NCBI RefSeq assembly: GCF_002736205.1
Contig: NZ_CP024091.1
Coordinates: forward strand, 3,717,555 to 3,781,554
Direction of reading: 5' to 3'
Source: Pedobacter ginsengisoli
GTDB lineage: Bacteria > Bacteroidota > Bacteroidia > Sphingobacteriales > Sphingobacteriaceae
DNA length: 64,000 nucleotides
In this document: piece after piece, positions 17,569-26,533 of the stretch
How the letters are laid out: every line of letters starts with the position of its first letter
How positions within the stretch are numbered: the first letter of the stretch is position 1
The notes under the pieces: generated by a model
The model's database searches: none
Seen by the model: only the letters and a program-made list of their open reading frames with translations
Told to the model about the DNA's origin: nothing
Made by a program: the position numbers and the translations under genes

Positions 17569-19581
17569 ATGAAAACGTATTGCTTTATTTTACTTCTTTT
17601 GCTGACCGCCACCAGGAGCAGCGCACAATTTTCTACTCCAGACAAGTATCTCGACAGCCTTAATCAACTCATCAGTAAAACCGAATCCGACAGTATAAGA
17701 TCCCGTAATTACTTCCTGTTAGCTGACTATTGGAGAGAACAAGATACCGTTAAAGCAAAAGCTTATCTGGAAAAAGGCAAGGCTTTTGCCGATAAATATC
17801 CTTACATGAAAGCCATGTACTATTCCTATTTGGCTAATTATTATTTAGGGATAGACAATACCAAAAGTGAAATCAATTATTTAAAAGCTGATAAAGAGCT
17901 TTCTGTTTTCAAGACCAAAGAAGCCTACCAGGAAAGGGCTGGAGCCTGGCATAACTATGCTTTGGTGCAGCAACATCAGGATGACCATAAAGGAGCCTTA
18001 GATGCTTTGATTAATCATGTGCTTCCATTATCAAAAAAAGCAGAAGACAAAATATGGCTGGGTACTGAATATATTTCAATAGCTACCATTTTTATGAATA
18101 TAAAGCAGTACAAAAAAGCAATCCCCTATCTAAATCAAGGTATTGAACACTTTCAGAACGCGCCCCGTAGTCAATATTTTTTACTGGTAAATGCGTACTT
18201 AACTGCAGCAGACAATTACTCAGGCTTAGAGAACTATAAGCAAACTAAAAAATATCTGGATTTAGCCAAAACACTGTTAGACAGATCAAAAAACATAGTT
18301 TCTCATTATCGGATAGAAGTATTTCAACTCGACTATTACAAATGTGCCACAACATATTTTGTGGCTACCAAACAACATCAAAAAGCATTACAACATGCCG
18401 ATGAGGCAATTAAACTGGCCAAAGAGCTCAATGATAATTATTCCCTACAGGAAATCGCTTTTGATAAACACACTATTCTTATTGAACAAAAACGTTATCC
18501 TGAAGCAGAAAAAATTCTGATTGAGCTGGTAAATCTAAAAGAGACAACCTCTTTAACTCAAAATCGTTTAAAAACATTTGATGCGTTGGCCAGCCTTTAC
18601 CATACAACAGGCAATATGGCAAAAGCCTACGCCTGGTTAAAAAAGAGCAAAAGCCTAGGAGATAGTTTAAGTGAAAGCAAACTAAAAACCGATATAAGTA
18701 ACCTTGAAATAAAATACAAAACTGTAGAAAAGGAGAAAAAAATTGTTTCCCTGAATGCCGCAAACGAAAATGCCAATAATAAAATCAAGCAAAACCTTTT
18801 GCTAAACTGGCTATTAGGTCTCATTAGTGTATTTTTATTAGTAATTATCATTTTGGGCTGGTTCTTTTACAGAAATAGTAAGAAACTGGCAGCACAAAAA
18901 GAACTTTACCATCAACAGCAGCTGAGAGATATAGAAAGACAACGGCAAATAGACGTGGTCCAGGTAATGCTGGAGACCAAGGAGGATGAACAAAACCGCG
19001 TAGCCCGTGACTTGCACGATGGTTTGGGCGGAATGCTATCCGCTGCTAAGGTCAATTTAACCCACTATACACAGGAAAAAAACAACAATACCGATGTTGA
19101 ACTGGATAACATAGTTATTCAACTGGAAAATGCGATAACAGAACTTCGACGTATAGCCCACAATATGATACCAGGAATGCTTTTAAAACTGGGTCTAGAG
19201 GCAGCATTACGTGATTTATGCGATACATTAAGCACTCAAAATCTGGATGTTGTGTTTCAATGGCTAAACATACAGACTGAACCACCTGTTCAGGAGCAAA
19301 TTACCATTTACCGCATTGTACAAGAAGCCCTTGCTAATGCTGTTAAACATGCCAATGCCAAAAATATCCTTTTACAATGCACACAAAGTGAGCATATTTT
19401 TTTCATTACTATTGACGACGATGGTAAGGGTTTCAATGCTGACAAGCCGATCAAAAACCAAGGCATGGGACTAAAAAACATGAAAAGCAGAGTTGAGCAT
19501 TTAAACGGAACAATAGAAATTTTATCAAAAGAGAACGAACAAGGTACATCCATAAATATAGAACTACATGTTAATTCCTAA
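17569..19581 (+). CDS. TPR-containing sensor histidine kinase (NarX/DesK type)
   Basis: 670 aa. Signal peptide (TRSSAQ, ~20 aa), a periplasmic array of TPR-like helical repeats to ~370, a coiled-coil stretch, one TM at ~410-432, then a HisKA_3 dimerisation domain with the phosphorylated H483 in NRVARDLHDGLGG and a HATPase domain (N box EALANAVKHANA, G1 DDDGKGF, G2 GMGLKNMKSR). The start is ATG 17569, where the signal peptide begins; the upstream 57 codons open in the same frame do not look coding. It overlaps the response-regulator gene by 14 bp, so the two are translationally coupled. The ligand is unknown. Confidence 0.88.
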   Translation: MKTYCFILLLLLTATRSSAQFSTPDKYLDSLNQLISKTESDSIRSRNYFLLADYWREQDTVKAKAYLEKGKAFADKYPYMKAMYYSYLANYYLGIDNTKSEINYLKADKELSVFKTKEAYQERAGAWHNYALVQQHQDDHKGALDALINHVLPLSKKAEDKIWLGTEYISIATIFMNIKQYKKAIPYLNQGIEHFQNAPRSQYFLLVNAYLTAADNYSGLENYKQTKKYLDLAKTLLDRSKNIVSHYRIEVFQLDYYKCATTYFVATKQHQKALQHADEAIKLAKELNDNYSLQEIAFDKHTILIEQKRYPEAEKILIELVNLKETTSLTQNRLKTFDALASLYHTTGNMAKAYAWLKKSKSLGDSLSESKLKTDISNLEIKYKTVEKEKKIVSLNAANENANNKIKQNLLLNWLLGLISVFLLVIIILGWFFYRNSKKLAAQKELYHQQQLRDIERQRQIDVVQVMLETKEDEQNRVARDLHDGLGGMLSAAKVNLTHYTQEKNNNTDVELDNIVIQLENAITELRRIAHNMIPGMLLKLGLEAALRDLCDTLSTQNLDVVFQWLNIQTEPPVQEQITIYRIVQEALANAVKHANAKNILLQCTQSEHIFFITIDDDGKGFNADKPIKNQGMGLKNMKSRVEHLNGTIEILSKENEQGTSINIELHVNS

Positions 19582-20200
19582 ACCCACCCTTGCCATTATA
19601 GACGACCATCCAATTGTTATTGAGGGGTTGACTAAACTTTTAATGAAGAAAGAAAAATTTAACCTTATTGGCAGTTTTACCAATGGCCAGGATTTCATTT
19701 CCTTTTTAAAAACCACTCCCATTAACATTGTGCTTTTAGACATTGTTTTACCAGGTATTGATGGCATGGATTTATGTAAAGAAATAAAAAACATCTCTCC
19801 CACAACAATTGTCCTGGCCTTTAGTAATCACCAGGAAAGAAGCGGTATCATGAAAATGCTTGAAAATGGGGCAAGTGGATATGTGCTAAAAGATGCTTCT
19901 ATAGATGAACTTATGTTTTGTATTGATGAGGCCATGAATGGCAGGATCACATTTAGCAAGGCCATTAACGACATTCTTATACAAGCACAACTAAAAGAAA
20001 ACAGAGTAGCCAAGCTCACACAAAGAGAAACCGAAATTCTAAAACTAATTGCCAATGGAACCACAACACCCCATATTGCCGAGCTCCTTTTTTTAAGCAA
20101 GTTTACAGTAGAAAATCATCGAAAAAATATATTACAAAAGCTAAAGGCTAAAAATGTAGCTGAACTGATAAGCATTGCTAACCAGCAAGGTTTGCTTTAA
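19568..20200 (+). CDS. NarL/LuxR-family response regulator
   Basis: 210 aa. Receiver domain with the acidic pocket (IIDDHPIV), phospho-acceptor D58 in VLLDIVLPG, the switch residues and K104-region (GYVLKDAS), then a LuxR-type HTH (LTQRETEILKLIANG, FTVENHRKNILQKL). Partner of the overlapping histidine kinase upstream. The stop lies 7 bp from the stop of the convergent outer-membrane protein gene, an obvious candidate target together with its operon partner; this is inference from position. Confidence 0.92.
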   Translation: MLIPKPTLAIIDDHPIVIEGLTKLLMKKEKFNLIGSFTNGQDFISFLKTTPINIVLLDIVLPGIDGMDLCKEIKNISPTTIVLAFSNHQERSGIMKMLENGASGYVLKDASIDELMFCIDEAMNGRITFSKAINDILIQAQLKENRVAKLTQRETEILKLIANGTTTPHIAELLFLSKFTVENHRKNILQKLKAKNVAELISIANQQGLL

Positions 20201-20207
20201 TTCATCA

Positions 20208-23045
20208 TCATTTTTTACCTCCCTTTTTCCCAAATTGTCGTGGATAATAAGACAAAGTGGTCATAAAATACTGCTGCAAAACATTTTGCCTGCCCACAGT
20301 AAAACTGTTAGCACTTCCATAGTTAATTACACTGCTGTTCTGGTGCAATAAATCGAGGGCCGAAAACTTAAACTCGGCATTATTGCCTTTAAGAAAACGA
20401 TATACGGCACTTGCATTCCAAATGGTAAAGTTAATATCCTTAGCATTTGAAGATGAGCTGTTGTTAAAGGTGATGTTACTGTTTAAGGTAAATTTCTTGG
20501 TTACATTGTAACTGGTGCTCAAGGTTGTACCCAGGTTTTTACCATTATACCCTGTATTAAAAGCTTCCTGTCTGGATTTATAGGTAGACATAGACTGATT
20601 TAGCGCTACAGCCAGATAGCTTTTGTAGGTATAATTAACATTGGCATTGGAGTTGGTATTTAAATTGGTTGAATAAGTAAACACGTTATTGGTGTATCCG
20701 GGGTTCCTGTTCGTATTCAAATCTGTACTTAAATATAGCTGCAGTTCTGAAGACTTAAATTTATAAGCTTTTCTAACATAACCATACAAGTTCAGGTACT
20801 TATGCCCATCCGCATTTACCAGAAACACCGTTCGCCTGTTCTGCTCATCTATTAAAAGGCTATCTACAATATTATCATCTACTATACCTGCACTTGCTCT
20901 GAAATAATAATTAAGGGTATTTTTATTACGCTGATCGTTATGACTAAAATTAAAAGCCAATTCCTGCTGTACAGACTTCCTCAGGTTAATATTACCCCTT
21001 TGCAGGTAATACAAATTAGTACTATCGGTTAACGGAGCCAATTGCTGTATGGTTGGAATTCTTAACGTTGTATAATAATTAAGGCTGTAATTTCTGGAGT
21101 ATTCTCCGTATTGATAGTTATAATAGTCTATGCCCGCGTCCGGAACAAACTTCTGGTAACTACGTTTGATGTTTTGAAAAGAGCGATCAGAACGGTTGTC
21201 TTGCGACATCATGATCATTTTTGGATGAAACCTTATCGTAAGTGTTTTGTAGTACCTGTTGGATAAGCTTTTCTGAAAGGATTTTTCAATACCTATGCCT
21301 GGTGTTTCTTCAAGCAAAGTTGTTTTCACACGGTTACCTAAATAAGCATTCCCCCTGTAAATGTTGGTTACCGTATCTAAATCCTGAACATGATTGTCGT
21401 TATCGTCTGTTCTTAAGCTTAGCTTATTGGTTATTTTAAAGTTTAAGGTTGAAAAATTTTTGGATGTAAAAAGTAGCCTTTGTGCATTTGGAATAGTTAA
21501 ATTTAACTCCTGACTAGAACCATTACTTTTGGTATCGTATTTACGGTTAAATTTCTGGTTCTGTGTAGAATTGACAAAGGACTTAAATTCAGTAATATTT
21601 ACGCGTTGCCCCTCGTTTTCGTATCCCTGTAATTTAAAATCCATATTGAGCCCGGTAAATCGTGTTTTGTTTGTATAAAATGAAGGAGAATAATAATAGC
21701 TCCCGTTCACATTATAGTTAGCATTCTGGTTATGACTCGTATTGAGCGAGTTATTTGTACTTGTAAGTGCATTTTCAAGCGTTCCGGCCGTCCTGAAAGT
21801 TTGATCAACATTCTCTCCGTTAAAGAAATTCACAGCCTGCGAAAGATTTAACCTATGGCCCCTTTTTGCCAGTTCATAGTTTGAATCGAAACGCTGATTG
21901 GTATTTGATGAGGAACTGATGCTGTTTCCATTCTCTATATTCTTAGCAGTGCTGTTTATTGAAGTAGTAGTTTGGGTTTCCGTCAAATTATCGCTGCGTC
22001 TGTCCTGTATAAAGTAATTGGCTTTAAGCGTGCTCTTTTTCTGATACGTGGGCTTCTCTATAAAATCATAAGCGAAATTTGCCCCAGCAGAACGAGGCCG
22101 GTTTAACCCGGTAGCTCTAAAATCGGGCTGATACTCAACGTTGGTTCCCCCGCCCTTAAATGTACTGTTAGCCATCAAACTTTCAGTATTATAGGCAGTT
22201 TTGTTAATATTGTTCATTGCCCCTACCAAAGCTAACTGCATTTTTGGCGAATACATGTTGATACTCGCATCTGCCTCATAACGCTTGTCTGTACCATACC
22301 CAAAACCAATTTTACCAAAAAAGCCAATGTCTTTTCCCTTTTTCAGTTTAATGTTCATTTCCAAGGTCGAATCTGCACGCGTACTTTGCTGATCCCTGGC
22401 TGTATTATACACTTGTATTTTTTGAATTGAGTTCTTTGCCAGATTTTGCGTAGCTATTTTCATATCGCCACCAAAAAATGATTTACCATTTACCAGTAAA
22501 TTTTTAACCTCACGTCCGTTCACAGTAATTTTCCCATCTCCCCAAAGGGTAACATTTGGTATTTTTCTAAGCAAATCTTCAACCACTGCATTGCTATCCA
22601 GTTTAAAAGCCGCAGCATTAAACTCAAGTGTATCGCCATTCATACTTATTGGTGGTACAGAAATCTCTACATCTTTAAGCATTACATCCCTTCTGTTTAC
22701 CACTATGGTCCCTAAATCTACAATGTTTTTACCCGCAGGTATGGTAAAGTTTTTTTTGAATGTTGCATAGCCTACATGACTAACATCAACCCTTAACGGA
22801 ACATTAATTGGGAGGGTTTTAAAATTAAATTCACCGTAATTATTGGTAACCTGGTAACTTATCAAAGTGCTGTCTGCAGCTTTGTACACAGACACTGTGG
22901 CCGATTTGAGCACATAATTTTGCACTGTATCTCTAACAAGCCCTTTTGCCACACCCGCGGGCACAGGATTTGCAGTTTGCGCCTTTGCATTAAAAACAGT
23001 TACAGCCAATATCATGACCACAACGAGAGCGTAAATTTTATACAT
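20208..23045 (-). CDS. Outer-membrane beta-barrel protein with carboxypeptidase-regulatory and plug domains
   Basis: 945 aa. Signal peptide to ~22 (VFNAKAQ), a CarboxypepD_reg-like Ig domain at ~30-125, a TonB-plug-like region (LEFNAAAFKLDSNAVVEDL; VNGREVKNLLVNGKSFFGGD, 130-235), then a long beta-barrel rich in aromatic and Asn/Thr strands to the C-terminus. It belongs to the Bacteroidetes 'outer membrane beta-barrel' group related to TonB-dependent receptors but lacks a SusD partner. It is the second gene of a two-gene operon, 6 bp after the beta-propeller gene. Probable role: TonB-linked uptake or surface export; substrate unknown. Confidence 0.82.
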   Translation of the reverse strand: MYKIYALVVVMILAVTVFNAKAQTANPVPAGVAKGLVRDTVQNYVLKSATVSVYKAADSTLISYQVTNNYGEFNFKTLPINVPLRVDVSHVGYATFKKNFTIPAGKNIVDLGTIVVNRRDVMLKDVEISVPPISMNGDTLEFNAAAFKLDSNAVVEDLLRKIPNVTLWGDGKITVNGREVKNLLVNGKSFFGGDMKIATQNLAKNSIQKIQVYNTARDQQSTRADSTLEMNIKLKKGKDIGFFGKIGFGYGTDKRYEADASINMYSPKMQLALVGAMNNINKTAYNTESLMANSTFKGGGTNVEYQPDFRATGLNRPRSAGANFAYDFIEKPTYQKKSTLKANYFIQDRRSDNLTETQTTTSINSTAKNIENGNSISSSSNTNQRFDSNYELAKRGHRLNLSQAVNFFNGENVDQTFRTAGTLENALTSTNNSLNTSHNQNANYNVNGSYYYSPSFYTNKTRFTGLNMDFKLQGYENEGQRVNITEFKSFVNSTQNQKFNRKYDTKSNGSSQELNLTIPNAQRLLFTSKNFSTLNFKITNKLSLRTDDNDNHVQDLDTVTNIYRGNAYLGNRVKTTLLEETPGIGIEKSFQKSLSNRYYKTLTIRFHPKMIMMSQDNRSDRSFQNIKRSYQKFVPDAGIDYYNYQYGEYSRNYSLNYYTTLRIPTIQQLAPLTDSTNLYYLQRGNINLRKSVQQELAFNFSHNDQRNKNTLNYYFRASAGIVDDNIVDSLLIDEQNRRTVFLVNADGHKYLNLYGYVRKAYKFKSSELQLYLSTDLNTNRNPGYTNNVFTYSTNLNTNSNANVNYTYKSYLAVALNQSMSTYKSRQEAFNTGYNGKNLGTTLSTSYNVTKKFTLNSNITFNNSSSSNAKDINFTIWNASAVYRFLKGNNAEFKFSALDLLHQNSSVINYGSANSFTVGRQNVLQQYFMTTLSYYPRQFGKKGGKK

Positions 23046-23051
23046 GGAGAG

Positions 23052-24302
23052 CTAGTTTTTCTTTGGTTTTAATTGAATAATTACGGGATTACTTTTTCTG
23101 TTTTGGGTTTTAAAATATTCGGTAAGTGCAGCATTGTACTTTCTATTTTTTTCATCATTCTGTTCTTTAAAAGTAAACATCGTTAAAGAAGAATAGCTTG
23201 TGTAAAAATAGTCGGGCGTTACCACATGGAAGCCATGATTTGTAAAATCATACTGAGATGTTAAATCCGTAATCGGCAGAAATTGAGAACTAGAATCAGG
23301 TTCAATATCTGCTAAAGAAGTCAGCTCAGTCGATTTTAAATTATAAATAAAAGCTTTCTTTTCGTCCCGGCTCCAATTCCAGTTTCTTACCTGAAAATAC
23401 AAGTTGTCGCCGTGCAAATAGCTGTTTGCCATTTCAAAAAATAAATCGCGGTTCCGCTCAAAATACTCGTATCGTTTCCCCTTATATATCGGATTCGTCC
23501 CATAATCCATAGGAAGAGAATTTGCGGCCGGAAAAAATATCTGATAGGCTAACGAAAGACCTTTTGAACTTAACTTATAAATATTGTACTGATAGTTCTT
23601 TATATAAAGAAACTCATCAGGGTTACCATAATCATAGATACTGCCGCCATGCCAGCCATCGTCGTTTTTATAATCGCCGGAACGATATGGAAAATAGGCT
23701 TCTACTTTCTTGTTATCCTTAACTAAGCTAAGGTGATAATAAGTACTATCCTTATCCTTTTTATCCAGGTAATTCTGGTCTATTACAGTACCATCACCAA
23801 ATTTTTTATAATTGGCATATTTATCATCCTTATCTACAACAACCTTTTTTACCAGTTTACCTGTCAAATCAAAATAATGCAATTTCTTTCCAGATTCAAT
23901 CTGGATCAGTGTTTTGCCATCTTCCGTTTTCAGGTCAAAACCATAAAAAGCCTGGGGGTCTTTTACATCAGGATCCTTTTCTATTTTACTGGCATTAACC
24001 TTAGCCACATATTTTCCGGTTTTAGTAAATATTAAAACAGCTTTAGTTTCCCAGTCAAAAACGAAATAGTTATCGTTGGTCATTTTAAGCTGACTTATAG
24101 AACCAAAAAGGCTCTCTTTAGTAGTTTCCAGTGGAATGAAATTGACTTCGTCGAAAAATTGGGATACAGTTGAACCACGTGCGCTAGAAGGATCTATACG
24201 TAGGGTAACCATTTTAGAACTGTCAATCTTACTGTCCTGGGCCATAGCATGGACATAGAAGAGAATGCAGAGTATTAAACTGCTGAGAGCGGATTTTAGC
24301 AT
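23052..24302 (-). CDS. 6-bladed beta-propeller protein
   Basis: 416 aa, signal peptide to ~21 (YVHAMAQ). MVTLRIDPSSARG, then EVNFIPLETTKESLFGSISQLKM and YFVFDWETKAVLIFTKTGKYV are characteristic of the 6-bladed beta-propeller (DUF5128-like) family of Bacteroidetes. First gene of the operon with the outer-membrane barrel protein, so it is probably a periplasmic or surface partner of that protein. No catalytic residues can be assigned. Confidence 0.8.
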   Translation of the reverse strand: MLKSALSSLILCILFYVHAMAQDSKIDSSKMVTLRIDPSSARGSTVSQFFDEVNFIPLETTKESLFGSISQLKMTNDNYFVFDWETKAVLIFTKTGKYVAKVNASKIEKDPDVKDPQAFYGFDLKTEDGKTLIQIESGKKLHYFDLTGKLVKKVVVDKDDKYANYKKFGDGTVIDQNYLDKKDKDSTYYHLSLVKDNKKVEAYFPYRSGDYKNDDGWHGGSIYDYGNPDEFLYIKNYQYNIYKLSSKGLSLAYQIFFPAANSLPMDYGTNPIYKGKRYEYFERNRDLFFEMANSYLHGDNLYFQVRNWNWSRDEKKAFIYNLKSTELTSLADIEPDSSSQFLPITDLTSQYDFTNHGFHVVTPDYFYTSYSSLTMFTFKEQNDEKNRKYNAALTEYFKTQNRKSNPVIIQLKPKKN

Positions 24303-24661
24303 ACGGGTTTCAATTTGGTCCTTAAATATATTAATTTTCAGAACACAAACGATTTTGTATCAGATTTAAAGGCTATTTTTAACACTAATTAACATACAGG
24401 ATTCCGAGCTTTTTGTTTTTGTCGGGAAAATTACAGCCTAGTTTTATTGTGTTCCAGTATGTTCAATCATACTGGAATACTTTACTTTGTGATGATATTG
24501 GCTCGTTTCCACCAATAATTGGCTGTGTAATATTTTCGAGATATTGGATACACGAAAACACATCTTGCAGTTAGAAAACAACATTACAAAATGATATGGG
24601 TAAAGTCCAACCTATTGTTATTTACTCAACAGTACAATACCTTGCAATAAATCAGAGCCAA
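24303..24661. other. Intergenic region with inverted repeats ahead of the HTH gene
   Basis: A perfect 10-bp inverted repeat, TTCCAGTATG (24452-24461) and CATACTGGAA (24468-24477) with a 6-bp loop, and a short palindrome CCAATAATTGG (24512-24522) lie in this 359-bp stretch. No T-run follows the first repeat, so an operator or recombination site is likelier than a terminator. I find no gene in it, apart from the unlikely N-terminal extension of the HTH gene (in-frame ATG at 24596). Confidence 0.5.
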
Positions 24662-24937
24662 ATGGACAATCCTTTTTCAATCATAGATCATCGACTTAAA
24701 GTTATAGAGGACTTGTTGCAAAGAATCCATGGAGATGAGTCGCATTCAGAATCCAAGCATGAGACTTACTTGAGGATAGAAATGGCTGCGGAATTCTTAA
24801 GCACCACACAGAACGCCTTGAGAGTGATGGTTCATAAGGGGCAGATCAATTATATTAAAAAACAAGGAAAATTATTCTTCAGACGATCTGATTTGATTGA
24901 ATGGCTAGAGTCAGGAGCCAGCGATGACAATAGCTGA
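24662..24937 (+). CDS. Excisionase-like helix-turn-helix protein (HTH_17 type)
   Basis: 91 aa from ATG 24662 (MDNPFSIIDHRLKVIEDLL), which matches the usual start of this family (a short coiled-coil helix, then HTH); an upstream in-frame ATG at 24596 would add 22 unlike residues. The C-terminal domain reads LRIEMAAEFLSTTQNALRVM, then INYIKKQGKLFFRRSDLIEWL, the layout of MerR/excisionase-like HTH_17 domains. Such proteins in Bacteroidetes usually travel with integrative elements. The neighbour downstream is a Fic protein; together they form a small accessory insert between core genes. It may regulate or mark a decayed element. Confidence 0.75.
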   Translation: MDNPFSIIDHRLKVIEDLLQRIHGDESHSESKHETYLRIEMAAEFLSTTQNALRVMVHKGQINYIKKQGKLFFRRSDLIEWLESGASDDNS

Positions 24938-24977
24938 ATTAGGCCTAAATCTAGCAACCCACACGGTTTTTCAAAAC

Positions 24978-25127
24978 TTGTATATCACAATTTTCGAAAA
25001 ATGGTATACAAACTTATTTGTTTATCAAACATGACTAACAAAAGCGTTTGTTTATCATCAATCCAAATAACAGATAGACAAACCAAGTTGTCTATCAAAA
25101 ATAAACAACAAAACCATTTGTCTATCA
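24978..25127 (+). repeat. Five-copy phased operator-like array TTGTNTATCA upstream of fic
   Basis: TTGTNTATCA occurs at 24978, 25018, 25048, 25088 and 25118, so the spacings are exactly 40, 30, 40 and 30 bp, all multiples of 10 (same helix face). Four copies are preceded by a partner half-site, giving imperfect palindromes of the form ACAAA-N4-TTTGT followed by TATCA. The array ends 30 bp before the probable -33 box of the Fic gene. Most likely a cooperative operator for a dimeric regulator. Confidence 0.75.
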
Positions 25128-25157
25128 AAAAACAACACAAACAGACAAACAAAGAAC

Positions 25158-25185
25158 TTTGTATTACATTTTTTACTTACATTTG
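25158..25185 (+). promoter_or_regulatory. Probable fic promoter
   Basis: TTTG at 25158-25161, a 16-bp spacer and TACATTTG at 25178-25185 fit the Bacteroidetes consensus with a slightly short spacer. The implied leader is about 20 nt. Confidence 0.55.
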
Positions 25186-25210
25186 ATCAACTAATACATG
25201 AATCTTTACT

Positions 25211-26332
25211 ATGAATTTAAATTTTGACACCGCAACAAAGTATCACTATGATCAATTTCCTCCTGAAAACTTGGATTATGGGAAATTTATCAATGAGCTT
25301 GTAAAAGCTACTGATGCTATAGCCAGGTACGATCAAATGTTAAAGAATTTACACAATAGTGAGATCTTATTAAGTCCTCTAAGAAATCAAGAAGCTGTAA
25401 TTTCATCTAGGATGGAAGGTACTGTAAGTACTATGGATGAAATATTACAATTTGAAGCAGAAGAGGAAGGTGAAGAACCTAATCTTAACAACTATCGTTC
25501 AGATGTATTTGAGACTATATTATATCAAAGAGCGTTAAAAAATGCACAAAAGGGCATGAAAGATGGGTATGAATTATCAACAAGCTTTATAAAACAAGTA
25601 CATCAACAACTGCTCTATTTTGGAAGAGGGGCCAATAAATCTCCAGGGGCATTCAAATCGGAGCAAAACTACTTAGCAGATAGACTAAAAAAAAACATAT
25701 TATTTATTCCAATAAGTCCAGAAAAACTATCTGACGGATTGGATACTTTATTTAGTTATTTAAAAAATAGCAATCATCCAATCTTAGTAAAAACTGCTTT
25801 AATGCATTTAGAATTTGAAGCATTACATCCCTTTCAGGATGGGAATGGAAGAATTGGGAGAATGTTAATTACTTTATATTTATGGTCTACAGGGGTCATA
25901 TCCGAACCCCATTTCTACATAAGTGGATATTTTGAAGAAAATAAGGACCAATACATAGATACTATGAGAAATGTATCAGAAAGTGGGGATTGGAGTGAGT
26001 GGTGTGCCTTCTTTTTAAAGGCAGTTGAAAATCAATCGATTAAAAACCTAGAAGTGGCCGAAAGTATTCAAGGCCTTTATGAAGAAATGAAAGGGATTTT
26101 CTCAGAAATACTCTCATCAAAATGGAGTGTAAATGCTTTAGATTACATATTTACAAATCCAGTTTTCAGGAATAGTAAATTTACTTCTAACAGCGGAATA
26201 CCGGCTCCAACGGCTGCCAAATTTACGAGAAAACTACTAGACAGGGGACTAATTATCACTAAACAAGAGGCATCAGGGAGACGCCCAGCATTATATTCTT
26301 TTGAACCATTAATGAAACTTGTAAGAATTTAA
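25211..26332 (+). CDS. Fic family protein (class II, N-terminal inhibitory motif) with C-terminal winged helix
   Basis: 373 aa. Fic proteins transfer AMP (or related groups) from nucleotides to protein hydroxyls. The catalytic loop is complete: H206-PFQDGNGRIGR-217. An auto-inhibitory motif of the S/T-xxx-E-G/N type is present at S65-SRMEG-70, N-terminal to the Fic core, which places it in the self-inhibited class that needs no separate antitoxin. The C-terminal ~70 residues (from ALDYIFTNPVF to the end) look like a winged HTH, so it could bind DNA, possibly the repeat array upstream. Target unknown. Probably part of a small accessory insert. Confidence 0.9.
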   Translation: MNLNFDTATKYHYDQFPPENLDYGKFINELVKATDAIARYDQMLKNLHNSEILLSPLRNQEAVISSRMEGTVSTMDEILQFEAEEEGEEPNLNNYRSDVFETILYQRALKNAQKGMKDGYELSTSFIKQVHQQLLYFGRGANKSPGAFKSEQNYLADRLKKNILFIPISPEKLSDGLDTLFSYLKNSNHPILVKTALMHLEFEALHPFQDGNGRIGRMLITLYLWSTGVISEPHFYISGYFEENKDQYIDTMRNVSESGDWSEWCAFFLKAVENQSIKNLEVAESIQGLYEEMKGIFSEILSSKWSVNALDYIFTNPVFRNSKFTSNSGIPAPTAAKFTRKLLDRGLIITKQEASGRRPALYSFEPLMKLVRI

Positions 26333-26398
26333 TCAATGCTAAATCTGTAATACGGAAAGATACACCTACAGGAAATTTACCGCAGCATGAATCGCACT

Positions 26399-26430
26399 TT
26401 TGAATTTAGCTAAACTAATGCGTAATTTTG
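26399..26430 (+). promoter_or_regulatory. Promoter of ahcY
   Basis: TTTG (26399-26402), a 20-bp spacer and TAATTTTG (26423-26430): a near-perfect Bacteroidetes promoter. It predicts a leader of ~97 nt that contains two GTGTGCAA copies (26460-26467, 26471-26478) 11 bp apart. Confidence 0.7.
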
Positions 26431-26533
26431 TAGCAGAAAAACAGCGAGTTTCATCAAAGGTGTGCAATTAGTGTGCAAACAAAAAACACACGCTTAGTAA
26501 ACTACTGTAAATCATACACTTAAATAAAACAAT

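Noticed and set aside
24978..25127. CRISPR array
   Set aside because: Repeats are only ~10-20 bp, spacings alternate at 30/40 bp and the 'spacers' are AT-rich and similar; no cas genes.
25001..25186. 61-codon open frame before fic
   Set aside because: It consists of the operator repeats read as protein (Lys/Gln/Ser-rich) and overlaps the promoter; no coding signature.
26430..26533. SAM/SAH riboswitch in the ahcY leader
   Set aside because: The ~97-nt leader shows no recognisable conserved core or strong stems; only a GTGTGCAA direct repeat.
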